NCBI GenBank assembly: GCA_938015575.1
Contig: CALLPT010000200.1
Span: 1 to 34,655, forward strand
Source: an uncultured Acidimicrobiales bacterium
GTDB taxonomy: Bacteria; Actinomycetota; Acidimicrobiia; Acidimicrobiales; UBA10347
Direction: 5' to 3'
Length of the DNA stretch: 34,655 nucleotides
The position numbers were made by a program, and so were the translations under genes. Shown here one piece after another: positions 24,430-32,090 of this stretch; positions within the stretch are counted from its first letter, which is position 1, and each line of letters opens with the position of its first letter. A model generated the notes under the pieces. It was not told the origin of the DNA. It saw nothing but the letters and a program-made list of their open reading frames with translations, and ran no database searches.

Positions 24430-26046
24430 TCAGCGCTCCACAATCGCAAGGCGGACATTGAAGAAGTTGACGACCACCGAGATCGTCAACGAACAGGCCA
24501 GGTAGAAGAGCATCCAAATGGAGAAGACCTCCAAGCTCTTGCCGGACTGGTTGAAGATGGTTTGACCGACCTGGACGAGGTCGGTGGCACCCACGGCGAT
24601 TGCGAGCGACGTGTTCTTCGTGAGGTTGAGGTACTGGTTGCCGAGCGGTGGCAGGCTGACTCGGAACGCCTGGGGCAGGATGACTCGGCGGAGCATGGTC
24701 GAGCGACGCAGGCCAATGGCCTGAGCGGCTTCGGTCTGGCCCTTGGGGACGGCCAAGATGCCGCCACGCACGATCTCGGCGATAAACGCTGCGGTGTAGA
24801 GCACGATGCCGAAGAAGACAGCGGCGAAACCGGTCGAGAAGTTGAGGCCGGCAGGGCCGGGATTGGCGAAGCGGCCGCGCTGTTCAATATCGGGGCGCAT
24901 GGCGTCGATCGGCGGATCCTCGGTCCAACTGCCGCGGCCATCACCGAACTTGTCGGCGGCGACTTCGAAGAAGTCACGACCCGAGTTGACGAGCCAACTC
25001 GATCCGCCGGGCCAGATCACCCAGATAAAGAGGGCCGCGATCATGGCGCCGACACCGGCGAAGATCATCCGGAACCAGTCGTCGTCGGTCAGCTTGGCTA
25101 GACCAGCCGGCGTGCGGCGACTATCCAAGAACCGTCGAATCCAGTTGATGGCGAACCCGACGGCGAGAACCGTCAGCACCACCTGCACCAGGCTCGGTGG
25201 GATCGCATCGACAAGCTCGGCGATCGCACCGAAGATGCCACCGACCCAACCGAAGATCGGGTGCAAGAACCAACCGATGACCCCGAACACGGCAATGACG
25301 CCGAGCATGGAGCCGTTCGGGTAGGTCTCGGCACCCGTCGAGTCCTGGACGGCTTGGCGGCGCTTGCGCACGAAGTTACCGATCAGCGCGCCGATGAGAA
25401 TGAAGACCAACCACTGGTAGAAACCATCGGCCGGGAAGACACGGGGGAACGAGACGCCCTTGTTCGAGACGTGCAACCAGCCGTTGATCGGGCCCTGGAC
25501 GGCCTCGAAGACTTCGGCTCCCTCGGCGTCGAGCGCCGGGGAACCGTCGTCGTTGAAGACTTGCTCTGTGTCGCCGAACTTGTCGAGCGACTGCAGGATC
25601 GCGAAGAACAAGATGATGTGCACGAGCAACGGGATGTTGCGCATGTACTCGATGAACACGCTGGCGATCTTTGAGACCATCCAGTTGCTGGACAGGCGGG
25701 CAACGCCCACCAAGATCCCGAGCAGCGTCGCGATGAAGATGCCGCCGATCGACAAGCGAAGCGTGTTCACCGCGCCGGCCCAGAGCGCTCGGCCACCGGT
25801 GTCCGGCTCGTTGTCGATCGTGCCGGTCAGGTTGATGCCCGGGTCGACTTCGAGGAAGTCGTAGCCGGTCTTGATGCCCTTGGCGGTCAGGTTGTCGCCC
25901 GCTTGCGACGCCAAGAAGAAGAGTGCGAAGAGCACCAGCAGCAACGTGACGACCTGCGCGAGCCACTTGACGACGACGGCGTCTCGGTAGAACGGTGGTC
26001 GCGCGGACGCGGCTGCAACGAGTGATTGTTGGGCGGTGTCAGACAC
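24430..26046 (-). CDS. aapQ: General L-amino-acid ABC transporter permease AapQ
   Basis: A 538-aa permease. The N-terminal part has a membrane helix (VVTLLLVLFALFFLASQ) and an AapQ-like block (NTLRLSIGGIFIATLLGILVGVARLSSNW, EYMRNIPLLVHIILFFAILQSL). A long insertion of extra helices follows (about residues 205-350). The classical C-terminal permease domain with the EAA loop (EAAQAIGLRRSTMLRRVILPQAFRVSLPP) and NLTKNTSLAIAVG closes it. AapQ is typically about 400 residues. The start is GTG 26044-26046; it lies within the palindrome GGTGTCAGACACC. The aapM start follows after one base. Confidence 0.9.
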   Translation of the reverse strand: MSDTAQQSLVAAASARPPFYRDAVVVKWLAQVVTLLLVLFALFFLASQAGDNLTAKGIKTGYDFLEVDPGINLTGTIDNEPDTGGRALWAGAVNTLRLSIGGIFIATLLGILVGVARLSSNWMVSKIASVFIEYMRNIPLLVHIILFFAILQSLDKFGDTEQVFNDDGSPALDAEGAEVFEAVQGPINGWLHVSNKGVSFPRVFPADGFYQWLVFILIGALIGNFVRKRRQAVQDSTGAETYPNGSMLGVIAVFGVIGWFLHPIFGWVGGIFGAIAELVDAIPPSLVQVVLTVLAVGFAINWIRRFLDSRRTPAGLAKLTDDDWFRMIFAGVGAMIAALFIWVIWPGGSSWLVNSGRDFFEVAADKFGDGRGSWTEDPPIDAMRPDIEQRGRFANPGPAGLNFSTGFAAVFFGIVLYTAAFIAEIVRGGILAVPKGQTEAAQAIGLRRSTMLRRVILPQAFRVSLPPLGNQYLNLTKNTSLAIAVGATDLVQVGQTIFNQSGKSLEVFSIWMLFYLACSLTISVVVNFFNVRLAIVER

Positions 26047-26047
26047 C
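26035..26047. repeat. 13-bp palindrome at the aapQ start (copy of intergenic element)
   Basis: GGTGTCAGACACC is identical to 13725-13737. The 9-mer half GGTGTCAGA recurs at 13671-13679 and, on the minus strand, at 28481-28489. This copy contains the GTG start codon of aapQ. Confidence 0.7.
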
Positions 26048-26107
26048 AGTGCGTCCCCCCCGGGTTGTCACACTTTTCGTACTGCTGACCGAAGATAGTG
26101 CCTCGGA

Positions 26108-26186
26108 CAGTGGCTCGGGGGCTGAGACGGTCGTTGACCGGCTCAGCCCCCTGGTCACTGTTCGCTCACCTGCAAGCAGATGAGCG
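26108..26186 (-). terminator. Double hairpin between aapJ and aapQ
   Basis: GGGGGCTGAG (26117-26126) pairs with CTCAGCCCCC (26142-26151), with an inner GGTC/GACC and an outer CAGTG/CACTG (26108-26112, 26156-26160). A second hairpin, closer to aapJ, is CGCTCA-c-CTGC/GCAG-a-TGAGCG (26163-26186). No strong T-run follows. The position, after a binding-protein gene and before permeases, is typical of mRNA-stabilising or attenuating structures that keep the binding protein in excess. Confidence 0.65.
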
Positions 26187-26211
26187 AGTCGTGCAGAAGG
26201 TGATCGTCAGA

Positions 26212-27429
26212 TCAGCGTGCTGGCGGTGCGTAGATGAGACCACCATCGGTCCACTGCGCATTCGCCGAACCCGCACGCTTGATGCCGAGCGGGGTGAGGT
26301 GACGATCGAAGATGTCACCGTAGTTACCGACCTGGCTGATGACCTGGTAGAACGCGTCGGACGGCAGACCCATAAGGCTCTGCAGTTCGCCTTCGCCACC
26401 GAGGAGACGGCCGATTTCGGCGGTCGGAGGATCAGCGAGAGCAGCGTCGACGTTGCTCTGGTCGATGCCATTCTCGTCAGCGATCATCGTTGCGTAGACG
26501 GTCCAGTTGACAGCATCGGCGAATGCCGAGTCGTTCTGGCCGTAGGTCGGGCCGAGAGGCTCCTTGGAGATTGGCGTACCTGGGAAGATCGCCCATTCCT
26601 GGTCAGCTGGCTGCTGCTCAGCCTTACGACCAACGAGGCCCGAACCATCGGTGGTGATGATGTCGCAACCACCGCTGATGAAGGTGTCGGTGACGATGTT
26701 GAAGTCTTCGAAGGTCTGGAGGTCGATCGAGACACCCGCTGCTGCAGCTGCGTCAGCGATGTTCTTCTCGGTCGTGGTACCAGCGTTGGTGCAAACCACG
26801 GCGCCGTCGATGTCAGCGACGGTGCTGTCGCTCGAGAAGCCGTCGCCAACGCGACCCATGAGCTGCTGACCATCGAAGTAGGTGGTCGGACCGAAGTCCA
26901 TACCAACGTCGGTGTCACGGCTCTGGGTCCACGTGGTGTTGCGGAACAGCACGTCGACCTGGCCGGTCTGGACTGCGGTGAAGCGCTCGGCTGCGGTCAG
27001 CGGCACGAAGTTCACTGCGTCGGCGTCGCCGAGGATGGCGGCAGCCGTTGCACGGCAGTAGTCAGCGTCGAAGCCGACCTGCGAGCCGTCAGGCTGGGTC
27101 ACCGAGAAGCCGATGCCAGCACCGGAGACACCGCAGTTGAGTTCGCCGCGCTCCTTGATGGCGTCGAGAACGCTGCCACCCTGGGTCAGCTCGACCTCTT
27201 CTTCGTCGTCCATTGCTTCTTCGTCGTCCATGGCTTCTTCGTCGTCGTCGCCGGTGACAGCGTCTTCGACCGCTTCGGCGGCGTCGCCAGCTGCATCAGT
27301 CGCAGCATCGGCGGCATCGCTCGCAGCATCCGTCACATCGTCCACGACGCTGTCGCTACCACATGCGGTGGCAATGAGAGCGACGGCGAAGATGAGCGAA
27401 AGCAGCTTGGTCAGCGTGCTCTTGTTCAT
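26212..27429 (-). CDS. aapJ: General L-amino-acid ABC transporter substrate-binding lipoprotein AapJ
   Basis: A 405-aa lipoprotein: basic MNKSTLTK, hydrophobic LLSLIFAVALIATA and lipobox Cys23 (ATAC-GSD). A flexible Ala/Asp/Glu linker (residues about 25-80, repeats of DAA and AMDDEE) spaces the domain from the membrane. The binding domain is AapJ-like: ELNCGVSGAGIGFSV, GFDADYCRATAAAILGD, FVPLTAAERFTAVQTGQVDVLFRNTTWTQSRDT, DGQQLM. It starts at ATG 27429 with the perfect site GGAGGG. It binds L-amino acids outside the membrane and delivers them to AapQM. An upstream in-frame start at 27474 lacks a ribosome-binding site. Confidence 0.94.
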   Translation of the reverse strand: MNKSTLTKLLSLIFAVALIATACGSDSVVDDVTDAASDAADAATDAAGDAAEAVEDAVTGDDDEEAMDDEEAMDDEEEVELTQGGSVLDAIKERGELNCGVSGAGIGFSVTQPDGSQVGFDADYCRATAAAILGDADAVNFVPLTAAERFTAVQTGQVDVLFRNTTWTQSRDTDVGMDFGPTTYFDGQQLMGRVGDGFSSDSTVADIDGAVVCTNAGTTTEKNIADAAAAAGVSIDLQTFEDFNIVTDTFISGGCDIITTDGSGLVGRKAEQQPADQEWAIFPGTPISKEPLGPTYGQNDSAFADAVNWTVYATMIADENGIDQSNVDAALADPPTAEIGRLLGGEGELQSLMGLPSDAFYQVISQVGNYGDIFDRHLTPLGIKRAGSANAQWTDGGLIYAPPAR

Positions 27430-27451
27430 GTTCCCTCCATAGGAAGACCCT

Positions 27452-27584
27452 CCCGGCAGGCACCGGGAAATCAAGGGCCGTTTGTTGGTGAAGCACTGTA
27501 ACGGGGTTGTAATGCGATCGGAAGGGGTAGCCGCAAGGTCGGCTACGGTTTAACGATTGGGTCATTTCGCTGAAACATGCGAAA
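27452..27584. promoter_or_regulatory. aapJ-SDR divergent control region with operator-like inverted repeats
   Basis: The perfect repeat GTAGCCG-N6-CGGCTAC (27527-27533, 27540-27546) lies midway between the divergent genes. TTTCGC-N8-GCGAAA (27565-27570, 27579-27584) follows, in the SDR leader. For aapJ a minus-strand -10 TACAGT (complement of 27495-27500) with a weak -35 TTCCGA (complement of 27518-27523) has a 17-bp spacer. CCCGG/CCGGG (27452-27456, 27463-27467) can fold in the aapJ leader. The centre repeat touches the aapJ -35, so it could be a shared operator. Confidence 0.5.
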
Positions 27585-27598
27585 GTGAGGGGGTTCAT

Positions 27599-28441
27599 AT
27601 GCGGTTTGAGGACATGGCGGCCGTTGTCACTGGCGGTGGCAACGGCATTGGGCGCGCTTGCTGTGTGCGTTTCGCGTCGGAAGGTGCGGCGGTCGTGGTC
27701 GCTGATCGCGACGTCACGGGAGCCGACGCGACCGTGGCCCAGATCGTCGCGGCCGGCGGTCGAGCGGTCGCGTGCTCGCTCGATGCAACGAGTCGCATCG
27801 ACAACGATGCAATGGCCCAGCTCTGCGTCGATACCTATGGCCGCCTCGACCATGTCGTCACGGCGGCTGGAGTCAGCCACGCCAAATACACCGGCGACGC
27901 CGAAGAAGAAGCGAAACGACTCATCGAACGAGTTGGCTATCGCGAACAGCCCCACCTCGAAGTCTTGGACTACGACGTCGATGAGTTCCGCACCGTGGTG
28001 GACATCAATCTGATCGGCAGTTTTCTGGCGGCCCAAGCATGTGCGGCACGCATGGTCGAGGGCATCGAAGCCGGGAAACAGTCCGGTGGAAGCATCGTGA
28101 CGATCGCATCGATTGCGGCCAAGCATCCCGATGCTGGGCCGCTCGCGTATGTGTGTTCCAAGTCCGCGGTCTGGATGATGACCAAGAAGCTTGCCCGCAT
28201 GCTGGCCAAGGCCGGGATCCGCGTGAACGCCATTGGGCCTGGCTTCATCGACACCAACATGACGCAAGTCATCGAAATGTTCCCGCCGGAGATCCTCGAG
28301 CCGTTCATGGCGCAGATCCCCATGGGCCGCAAAGGCCAGCCAGAGGACATCGCGGCAGCGGCAGCATTCCTGTGCAGCAACGACGCGTCGTACATGACCG
28401 GCGAAATCCTCCACCCCGACGGCGGCTACTTCACCGAGTAA
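27599..28441 (+). CDS. Short-chain dehydrogenase/reductase (SDR)
   Basis: A 280-aa classical SDR, NAD(P)-dependent. The cofactor motif TGGGNGIG is at residues 11-18, VVVADRD follows (Asp after the second strand favours NAD), and the catalytic Ser lies in IVTIASIAA. Tyr184 and Lys188 are in YVCSK (YxxxK). The C-terminal GRKGQPEDIAAAAAFLCSNDASYMTGEILHPDGGY is typical. It starts at ATG 27599 with GAGGGGG upstream. A 16-bp near-perfect tandem duplication spans its stop codon. It may oxidise an alcohol intermediate in the following catabolic block; the substrate is unknown. Confidence 0.92.
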   Translation: MRFEDMAAVVTGGGNGIGRACCVRFASEGAAVVVADRDVTGADATVAQIVAAGGRAVACSLDATSRIDNDAMAQLCVDTYGRLDHVVTAAGVSHAKYTGDAEEEAKRLIERVGYREQPHLEVLDYDVDEFRTVVDINLIGSFLAAQACAARMVEGIEAGKQSGGSIVTIASIAAKHPDAGPLAYVCSKSAVWMMTKKLARMLAKAGIRVNAIGPGFIDTNMTQVIEMFPPEILEPFMAQIPMGRKGQPEDIAAAAAFLCSNDASYMTGEILHPDGGYFTE

Positions 28442-28461
28442 GTGGTTCACCGAGTAACTGG
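28430..28461. repeat. 16-bp tandem duplication at SDR stop
   Basis: TTCACCGAGTAAGTGG (28430-28445) and TTCACCGAGTAACTGG (28446-28461) differ at one base. The first copy contains the codons F-T-E and the TAA stop; the second is in another frame and non-coding. Confidence 0.85.
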
Positions 28462-28518
28462 TTGTCGGTGGTTGCGTCGCTCTGACACCCGCAACTTTCG
28501 CCGCCGCGGCCGCGCACC

Positions 28519-28533
28519 TAACCTCGAGGAATG
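28519..28533 (+). promoter_or_regulatory. Leaderless-type -10 (TAACCT) before SMP-30 gene
   Basis: TAACCT (28519-28524), six bases, ATG (28531-28533). The intervening CGAGGA resembles a Shine-Dalgarno site but abuts the ATG, so leaderless translation is the better reading. Confidence 0.45.
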
Positions 28534-29385
28534 ACCCGACTCGAAGACGTGTGGACTGAACTCGTTGGTGGCCTTGACTTTGGGGAAGGGCCGCGCTGGC
28601 ACGACGGCGAGCTCTGGTACAGCGACTTCTACCAACAACGGGTGTACCGAGTTGCCGCCGATGGAACTCGCACCACGGTCGTCGAGATCGACGACCGGCC
28701 CTCGGGCCTTGGCTGGATGCCCAACGGCGACTTGCTGATCGTGGCGATGACCTCGAAGCGACTCCTGCGCTTCGACGGTGCCACGGTCACCACCCACGCC
28801 GAGCTCGGCGAGTTCGCGCCTGCCAACTGCAACGACACGGTCGTCGACGGCGCCGGCAATGCCTATGTCGGCCATTTCGGCTTCGACCTCGAAGCCGGCG
28901 ATGATTTCACGCCCGCGTCGGTCTTGCTCGTTCGCCCCGACGGGGCGGTGTCGGTAGCGGCCGACAACATGGCCTTTCCGAACGGTTCGGTCATCACCCC
29001 CGAGGGCGACACGCTGATCGTCGGCCAGTCCTTTGGCGGCGACTACATCGCCTTTGACATCGGCGCCGACGCGTCGCTGTCGAACCGGCGCCAATGGGCG
29101 GCGATTCCGGGCACCGCACCCGATGGATGCTCCCTCGATGCCGCCGGCGGCATCTGGTTCAGCGATGCCCGAGGTTCCCAAGTCGTTCGCGTCGTCGAAG
29201 GTGGTGAGGTCACCCACCGGCTTCCGACGCCCCAGCCGACCTTTGCGTGTGTGCTCGGTGGCGCCGATGGGCGCACGCTTCATGCGCTCTGCGCCGACGG
29301 CTCCCATCCGAACAAGGTCGCCGGTTCGCGCTCAGGCACGATCTTGACGACGCTCGTTGAGCACGCTCACGCCGGGTTGCCGTAA
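28531..29385 (+). CDS. SMP-30/gluconolactonase/LRE-family hydrolase
   Basis: A 284-aa six-bladed beta-propeller of the SMP-30 (regucalcin/gluconolactonase) family. Metal-ligand landmarks are in place: Glu in GEGPRWHDGELWYSD, Asn/Asp in CNDTVVDGAGNAYVGHFG, PNGSVITPEGDTLIVGQS and Asp in PDGCSLDAAGGIWFSDA. Such enzymes hydrolyse sugar or other lactones. The sequence follows an SDR and precedes an amidohydrolase-fold gene, so a lactone-opening step fits, but the substrate is unproven. The gene ends 5 bp before the amidohydrolase stop on the other strand. Confidence 0.88.
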   Translation: MTRLEDVWTELVGGLDFGEGPRWHDGELWYSDFYQQRVYRVAADGTRTTVVEIDDRPSGLGWMPNGDLLIVAMTSKRLLRFDGATVTTHAELGEFAPANCNDTVVDGAGNAYVGHFGFDLEAGDDFTPASVLLVRPDGAVSVAADNMAFPNGSVITPEGDTLIVGQSFGGDYIAFDIGADASLSNRRQWAAIPGTAPDGCSLDAAGGIWFSDARGSQVVRVVEGGEVTHRLPTPQPTFACVLGGADGRTLHALCADGSHPNKVAGSRSGTILTTLVEHAHAGLP

Positions 29386-29390
29386 CGGCG

Positions 29391-30245
29391 CTACAGATCC
29401 AAGATTCGCCGCGCATTGTCGCGGAGATACTTCCGCTCGACGGCCGCGGGTAGCTGCCACGACTCGACGATGCGACGAAGATCCGGCAATGGCCCGCAGT
29501 TGGGATAGACGCTGCCGAACAGCAGTTGGTCTTGGAGTAGGTGACGAAGTGCGGTGATGTAGTGCTCGCTGCCGGGAAAGCCGTAGTGGATGTACTGGCC
29601 GGGAACGACGGCGATGTTCGGCTGCTTGTATGCCGCACCGATTGCTTCGAGGGCATAGGGCCAACCGCCGTGCTGGATAACGATCGTCAAGTTCGGAAAG
29701 TCGGTGGCGACTCGGTCGGCGTACTCGGGTCGACAGTCATCCATGTAGGGGCCGAGCAGACTGCTCATCGTCGTGGTCACCACCAGCCCAAGGCGTGAGG
29801 CCTCGTCGAACAGCGGATAGAGCGAGCGATCGTCGAACCGACGATGGATCGTTGCGGTCGACGGATCGATTGTGACGCCGCGAAGCCCTGCCGCGGCGAG
29901 CTCGCCCAGGCGCCGCACGCCAGCGTCGATGTCACTCGGTTCGATCGATCCGAACCCGACAAACCGGTCGGGGTGCTCGGCGACGATGGCGGTGATTGCA
30001 TCAGCCGACGTGGGGTCGAGCCCACGGTCCTTGGTGGGACCGGGCACGCCAATCACACCCATCTCGATATCGGCCGCGGCCATCTCCTCGAACATCAGTG
30101 GCAACGACTGCTCCTCGAACGAGGGGCACGGGTCGAGGTTCATGCGCTCGAGGTAGTGATAGGTGGTCTCCGGTGTCCAGCTGCGGGCCCCGATCGGGCG
30201 GAACCGGAAGTCGACGGCTTGTACTCGGGCGGCGTCGGGTGTCAT
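29391..30245 (-). CDS. Amidohydrolase-2-family (ACMSD-like) protein with altered metal motifs
   Basis: A 284-aa TIM-barrel amidohydrolase-2 protein. The overall pattern is clear: a first-strand motif at residues 10-17 (AVDFRFRP), GVIGVPGP, FVGFGSIEP, GLRGVTIDPSTAT, PLFDEASRLGLVVT, NLTIVIQHGGWP with His192, and LLFGSVYPN. However, the usual DxHxH is replaced by D-F-R-F-R, and the usual catalytic Asp in FG(S/T)DYP is Val246. His192 remains. The protein may use fewer metals or act without one, or it may not be an enzyme. The subfamily with DFRxRP is known to exist among amidohydrolase-like proteins (recollection, not verified here). ATG 30245; no clear ribosome-binding site. Confidence 0.75.
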   Translation of the reverse strand: MTPDAARVQAVDFRFRPIGARSWTPETTYHYLERMNLDPCPSFEEQSLPLMFEEMAAADIEMGVIGVPGPTKDRGLDPTSADAITAIVAEHPDRFVGFGSIEPSDIDAGVRRLGELAAAGLRGVTIDPSTATIHRRFDDRSLYPLFDEASRLGLVVTTTMSSLLGPYMDDCRPEYADRVATDFPNLTIVIQHGGWPYALEAIGAAYKQPNIAVVPGQYIHYGFPGSEHYITALRHLLQDQLLFGSVYPNCGPLPDLRRIVESWQLPAAVERKYLRDNARRILDL

Positions 30246-30355
30246 GAGGTTGATCTTTGTCGGTCAAGCGTCGCGGCGACCAACGCGTTGGATCACACAA
30301 GCCGGAGAGCGCCAGCGACATCTCTGCTCCTCGACACGGCCACTAAACAGGGGCG

Positions 30356-31273
30356 ATGAAGATCGGCGTGAACCTCATCAACTTCGGCCCGAGTGCAGAC
30401 CCGGCATCACTCCAGGGTTGGGTCGACCTGACCCAAGACCTGGGTTACAACGGCCTGTTCACCTCGGACCACGTCACGATCACCGACGACGTGTCGGCGC
30501 GTTATCCGGCACCGTTCTACGAACCACACTCGTTGCTCGGCTGGCTCGCTTCGGCGACGAGCAACATCGCCATCGGCACGACCGTCAGCGTGCTTCCGTA
30601 CCGCAGCCCGCTCGAGACCGCCCGAGCGTTCGCGGTCGTCGACCAGCTCAGCGGTGGCCGATGCGTGCTTGGTGTCGGAGCGGGTTGGGCTGAAGAAGAG
30701 TTCAAGGTGTTGGGCGTGCCGTTCGAACAACGCGGGCCGATGACGACCGAGTACCTGCTGGCGATCAAGGAGCTCTGGGCCAACGACGTGGCCAGCTTCG
30801 ATGGCGAGTTCGTGACGTTCGACAAGGTGCACGCGACCCCGCGGCCACTCCAGCAACCGCATCCGCCGATCTGGGTCGGCGGTAACAGCGCACCGTCGAT
30901 GCGGCGAGCGATCTTGCACGGCACGACATGGCACCCGATCCGACCGACTGCCACCGGCTTCGCCGCCGAGATGCTTCCCGCGATCCGGGAGATGGCCGAA
31001 CGACTCGAACGACCAGTACCGGAGCTTGCGCCACGAATCCGACTACGCATCACCGCCGACGAGCGGCCCGATGACGAGCGCATCGCCGGCGAAGGAACGA
31101 TCGATCAGATCCGTCGCGACGTCGAAACCTTTCGCGAGCTGGGTTGCGCTTGGCTCGTGCTCGACACGTACCACGACTATCTCGTCGACGAACTCCGCGA
31201 CCCGGCATTCGCGTGGAACCAATTCGAGCGCTTCGCCGCCGAAATCTACGACCTCAGGTCAGGCGGCGAATGA
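30356..31273 (+). CDS. LLM-class F420-dependent oxidoreductase
   Basis: A 305-aa luciferase-like monooxygenase. Family marks: the N-terminal strand MKIGVNLINFG, GLFTSDHV, IAIGTTVSVLPYRSPLETARAFAVVDQLSGGR, LGVGAGWAEEEFKVLGVPFEQRG, PLQQPHPPIWVGGNS. The sequence fits the Rv-type F420-dependent class (TIGR03619-like) rather than FMN-linked luciferases, which is consistent with an actinobacterial host that makes F420. It would reduce or oxidise an organic substrate by hydride transfer. It converges with the next gene and their coding ends overlap by about 20 bp. TAAACA and GGGG precede the ATG. Confidence 0.88.
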   Translation: MKIGVNLINFGPSADPASLQGWVDLTQDLGYNGLFTSDHVTITDDVSARYPAPFYEPHSLLGWLASATSNIAIGTTVSVLPYRSPLETARAFAVVDQLSGGRCVLGVGAGWAEEEFKVLGVPFEQRGPMTTEYLLAIKELWANDVASFDGEFVTFDKVHATPRPLQQPHPPIWVGGNSAPSMRRAILHGTTWHPIRPTATGFAAEMLPAIREMAERLERPVPELAPRIRLRITADERPDDERIAGEGTIDQIRRDVETFRELGCAWLVLDTYHDYLVDELRDPAFAWNQFERFAAEIYDLRSGGE

Positions 31274-32027
31274 GCTCGACGCGTTCCTGACGCGCCGCGC
31301 CGCGCCCGAGATCAGCCGACGTGTTGTGGCGAGTGATGCGGACGGCGTTCGGAATGCCAAAGGCCAGTTCGCGCTCGGTTTCGCTGTCGACTCGTGCGTC
31401 GTCGTCGGCGACCTGTAGTTGCCATGTCGCGTCGGCCCCCACACGCAACGCAGCAGCGAGCGACTTCGAAGCCAATCCGTCGATCTGCGCGTCGGCCTGG
31501 TCGGGATCGACCCGCAAGCGGAACCCGGCAGCGATGCCGTGGGGTGAATCGCGCAGGAACGCGGCCCGGTCGAGCAAGGAACCAGCGGCTACGACAACTC
31601 GACAACCAGGTGTGCGGGAACCGAGGTGTCCGGCCACTTCGCCACCCATGCCGCGTCCGAGCAGGGCCAGGTGGCCATCGGCCGCGTCGGCGCGACCAGT
31701 GATTGCGTGGATCGCGGCGGCCGTGGTCACGGCCAGAGCGTCGAAGGCGCGCAGGTGGTCGCGTGCGCCGATCGCTTCGCGAGCCTCGGGGCAGTCGATC
31801 GCGATGCCCATGACCCCTTTGGCCGCGAGCGCCTTGAGGTCCGGCAACAGACTCGATCGATCACCGTTCTCCTCATGGACGGCCACGACGACCGGTCGGA
31901 CGTCGCCCGCGCGCCCATCATGGACCAAGTAGCCCTGGGCGGTGCCGTGTCCGACGACCTCGAAAGCGACTTCGTCGACGGCGATGCCGTTGCGGAGCGT
32001 CGAGGCGGTGATGTTGAGCTCAGCCAT
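31254..32027 (-). CDS. Dienelactone-hydrolase-like alpha/beta protein lacking the nucleophile
   Basis: A 257-aa protein with alpha/beta-hydrolase layout: GYLVHDG, PVVVAVHEENG, LAAKGVMGIAIDCPE (a typical post-strand motif), and LALLGRGMGGEVAGHLGS at the nucleophile elbow. The elbow reads G-R-G-M-G (residues 124-128), with Gly126 where Ser or Cys should be. Thus the usual hydrolase mechanism is absent. It may be a non-catalytic binding protein or use another residue. A TATCTT -10 (complement of 32036-32041) lies 8 nt before the ATG, so it could be leaderless. The end overlaps the LLM gene end. Confidence 0.6.
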   Translation of the reverse strand: MAELNITASTLRNGIAVDEVAFEVVGHGTAQGYLVHDGRAGDVRPVVVAVHEENGDRSSLLPDLKALAAKGVMGIAIDCPEAREAIGARDHLRAFDALAVTTAAAIHAITGRADAADGHLALLGRGMGGEVAGHLGSRTPGCRVVVAAGSLLDRAAFLRDSPHGIAAGFRLRVDPDQADAQIDGLASKSLAAALRVGADATWQLQVADDDARVDSETERELAFGIPNAVRITRHNTSADLGRGAARQERVELIRRLT

Positions 32028-32041
32028 CGAGGATGAAGATA
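32025..32041 (-). promoter_or_regulatory. Leaderless-type -10 (TATCTT) before hydrolase-like gene
   Basis: On the minus strand TATCTT (complement of 32036-32041), 8 nt and ATG (complement of 32025-32027). No matching -35. Confidence 0.35.
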
Positions 32042-32090
32042 CCGGCGCGAGCCCTCAGCAACCTTGTCGGTGCTGATACCTCTCGGGTGC

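Noticed and set aside
26098-27501. A long plus-strand frame across aapJ
   Set aside because: Antisense to a clear lipoprotein gene; low-complexity Val/Asp/Glu sequence without domain.
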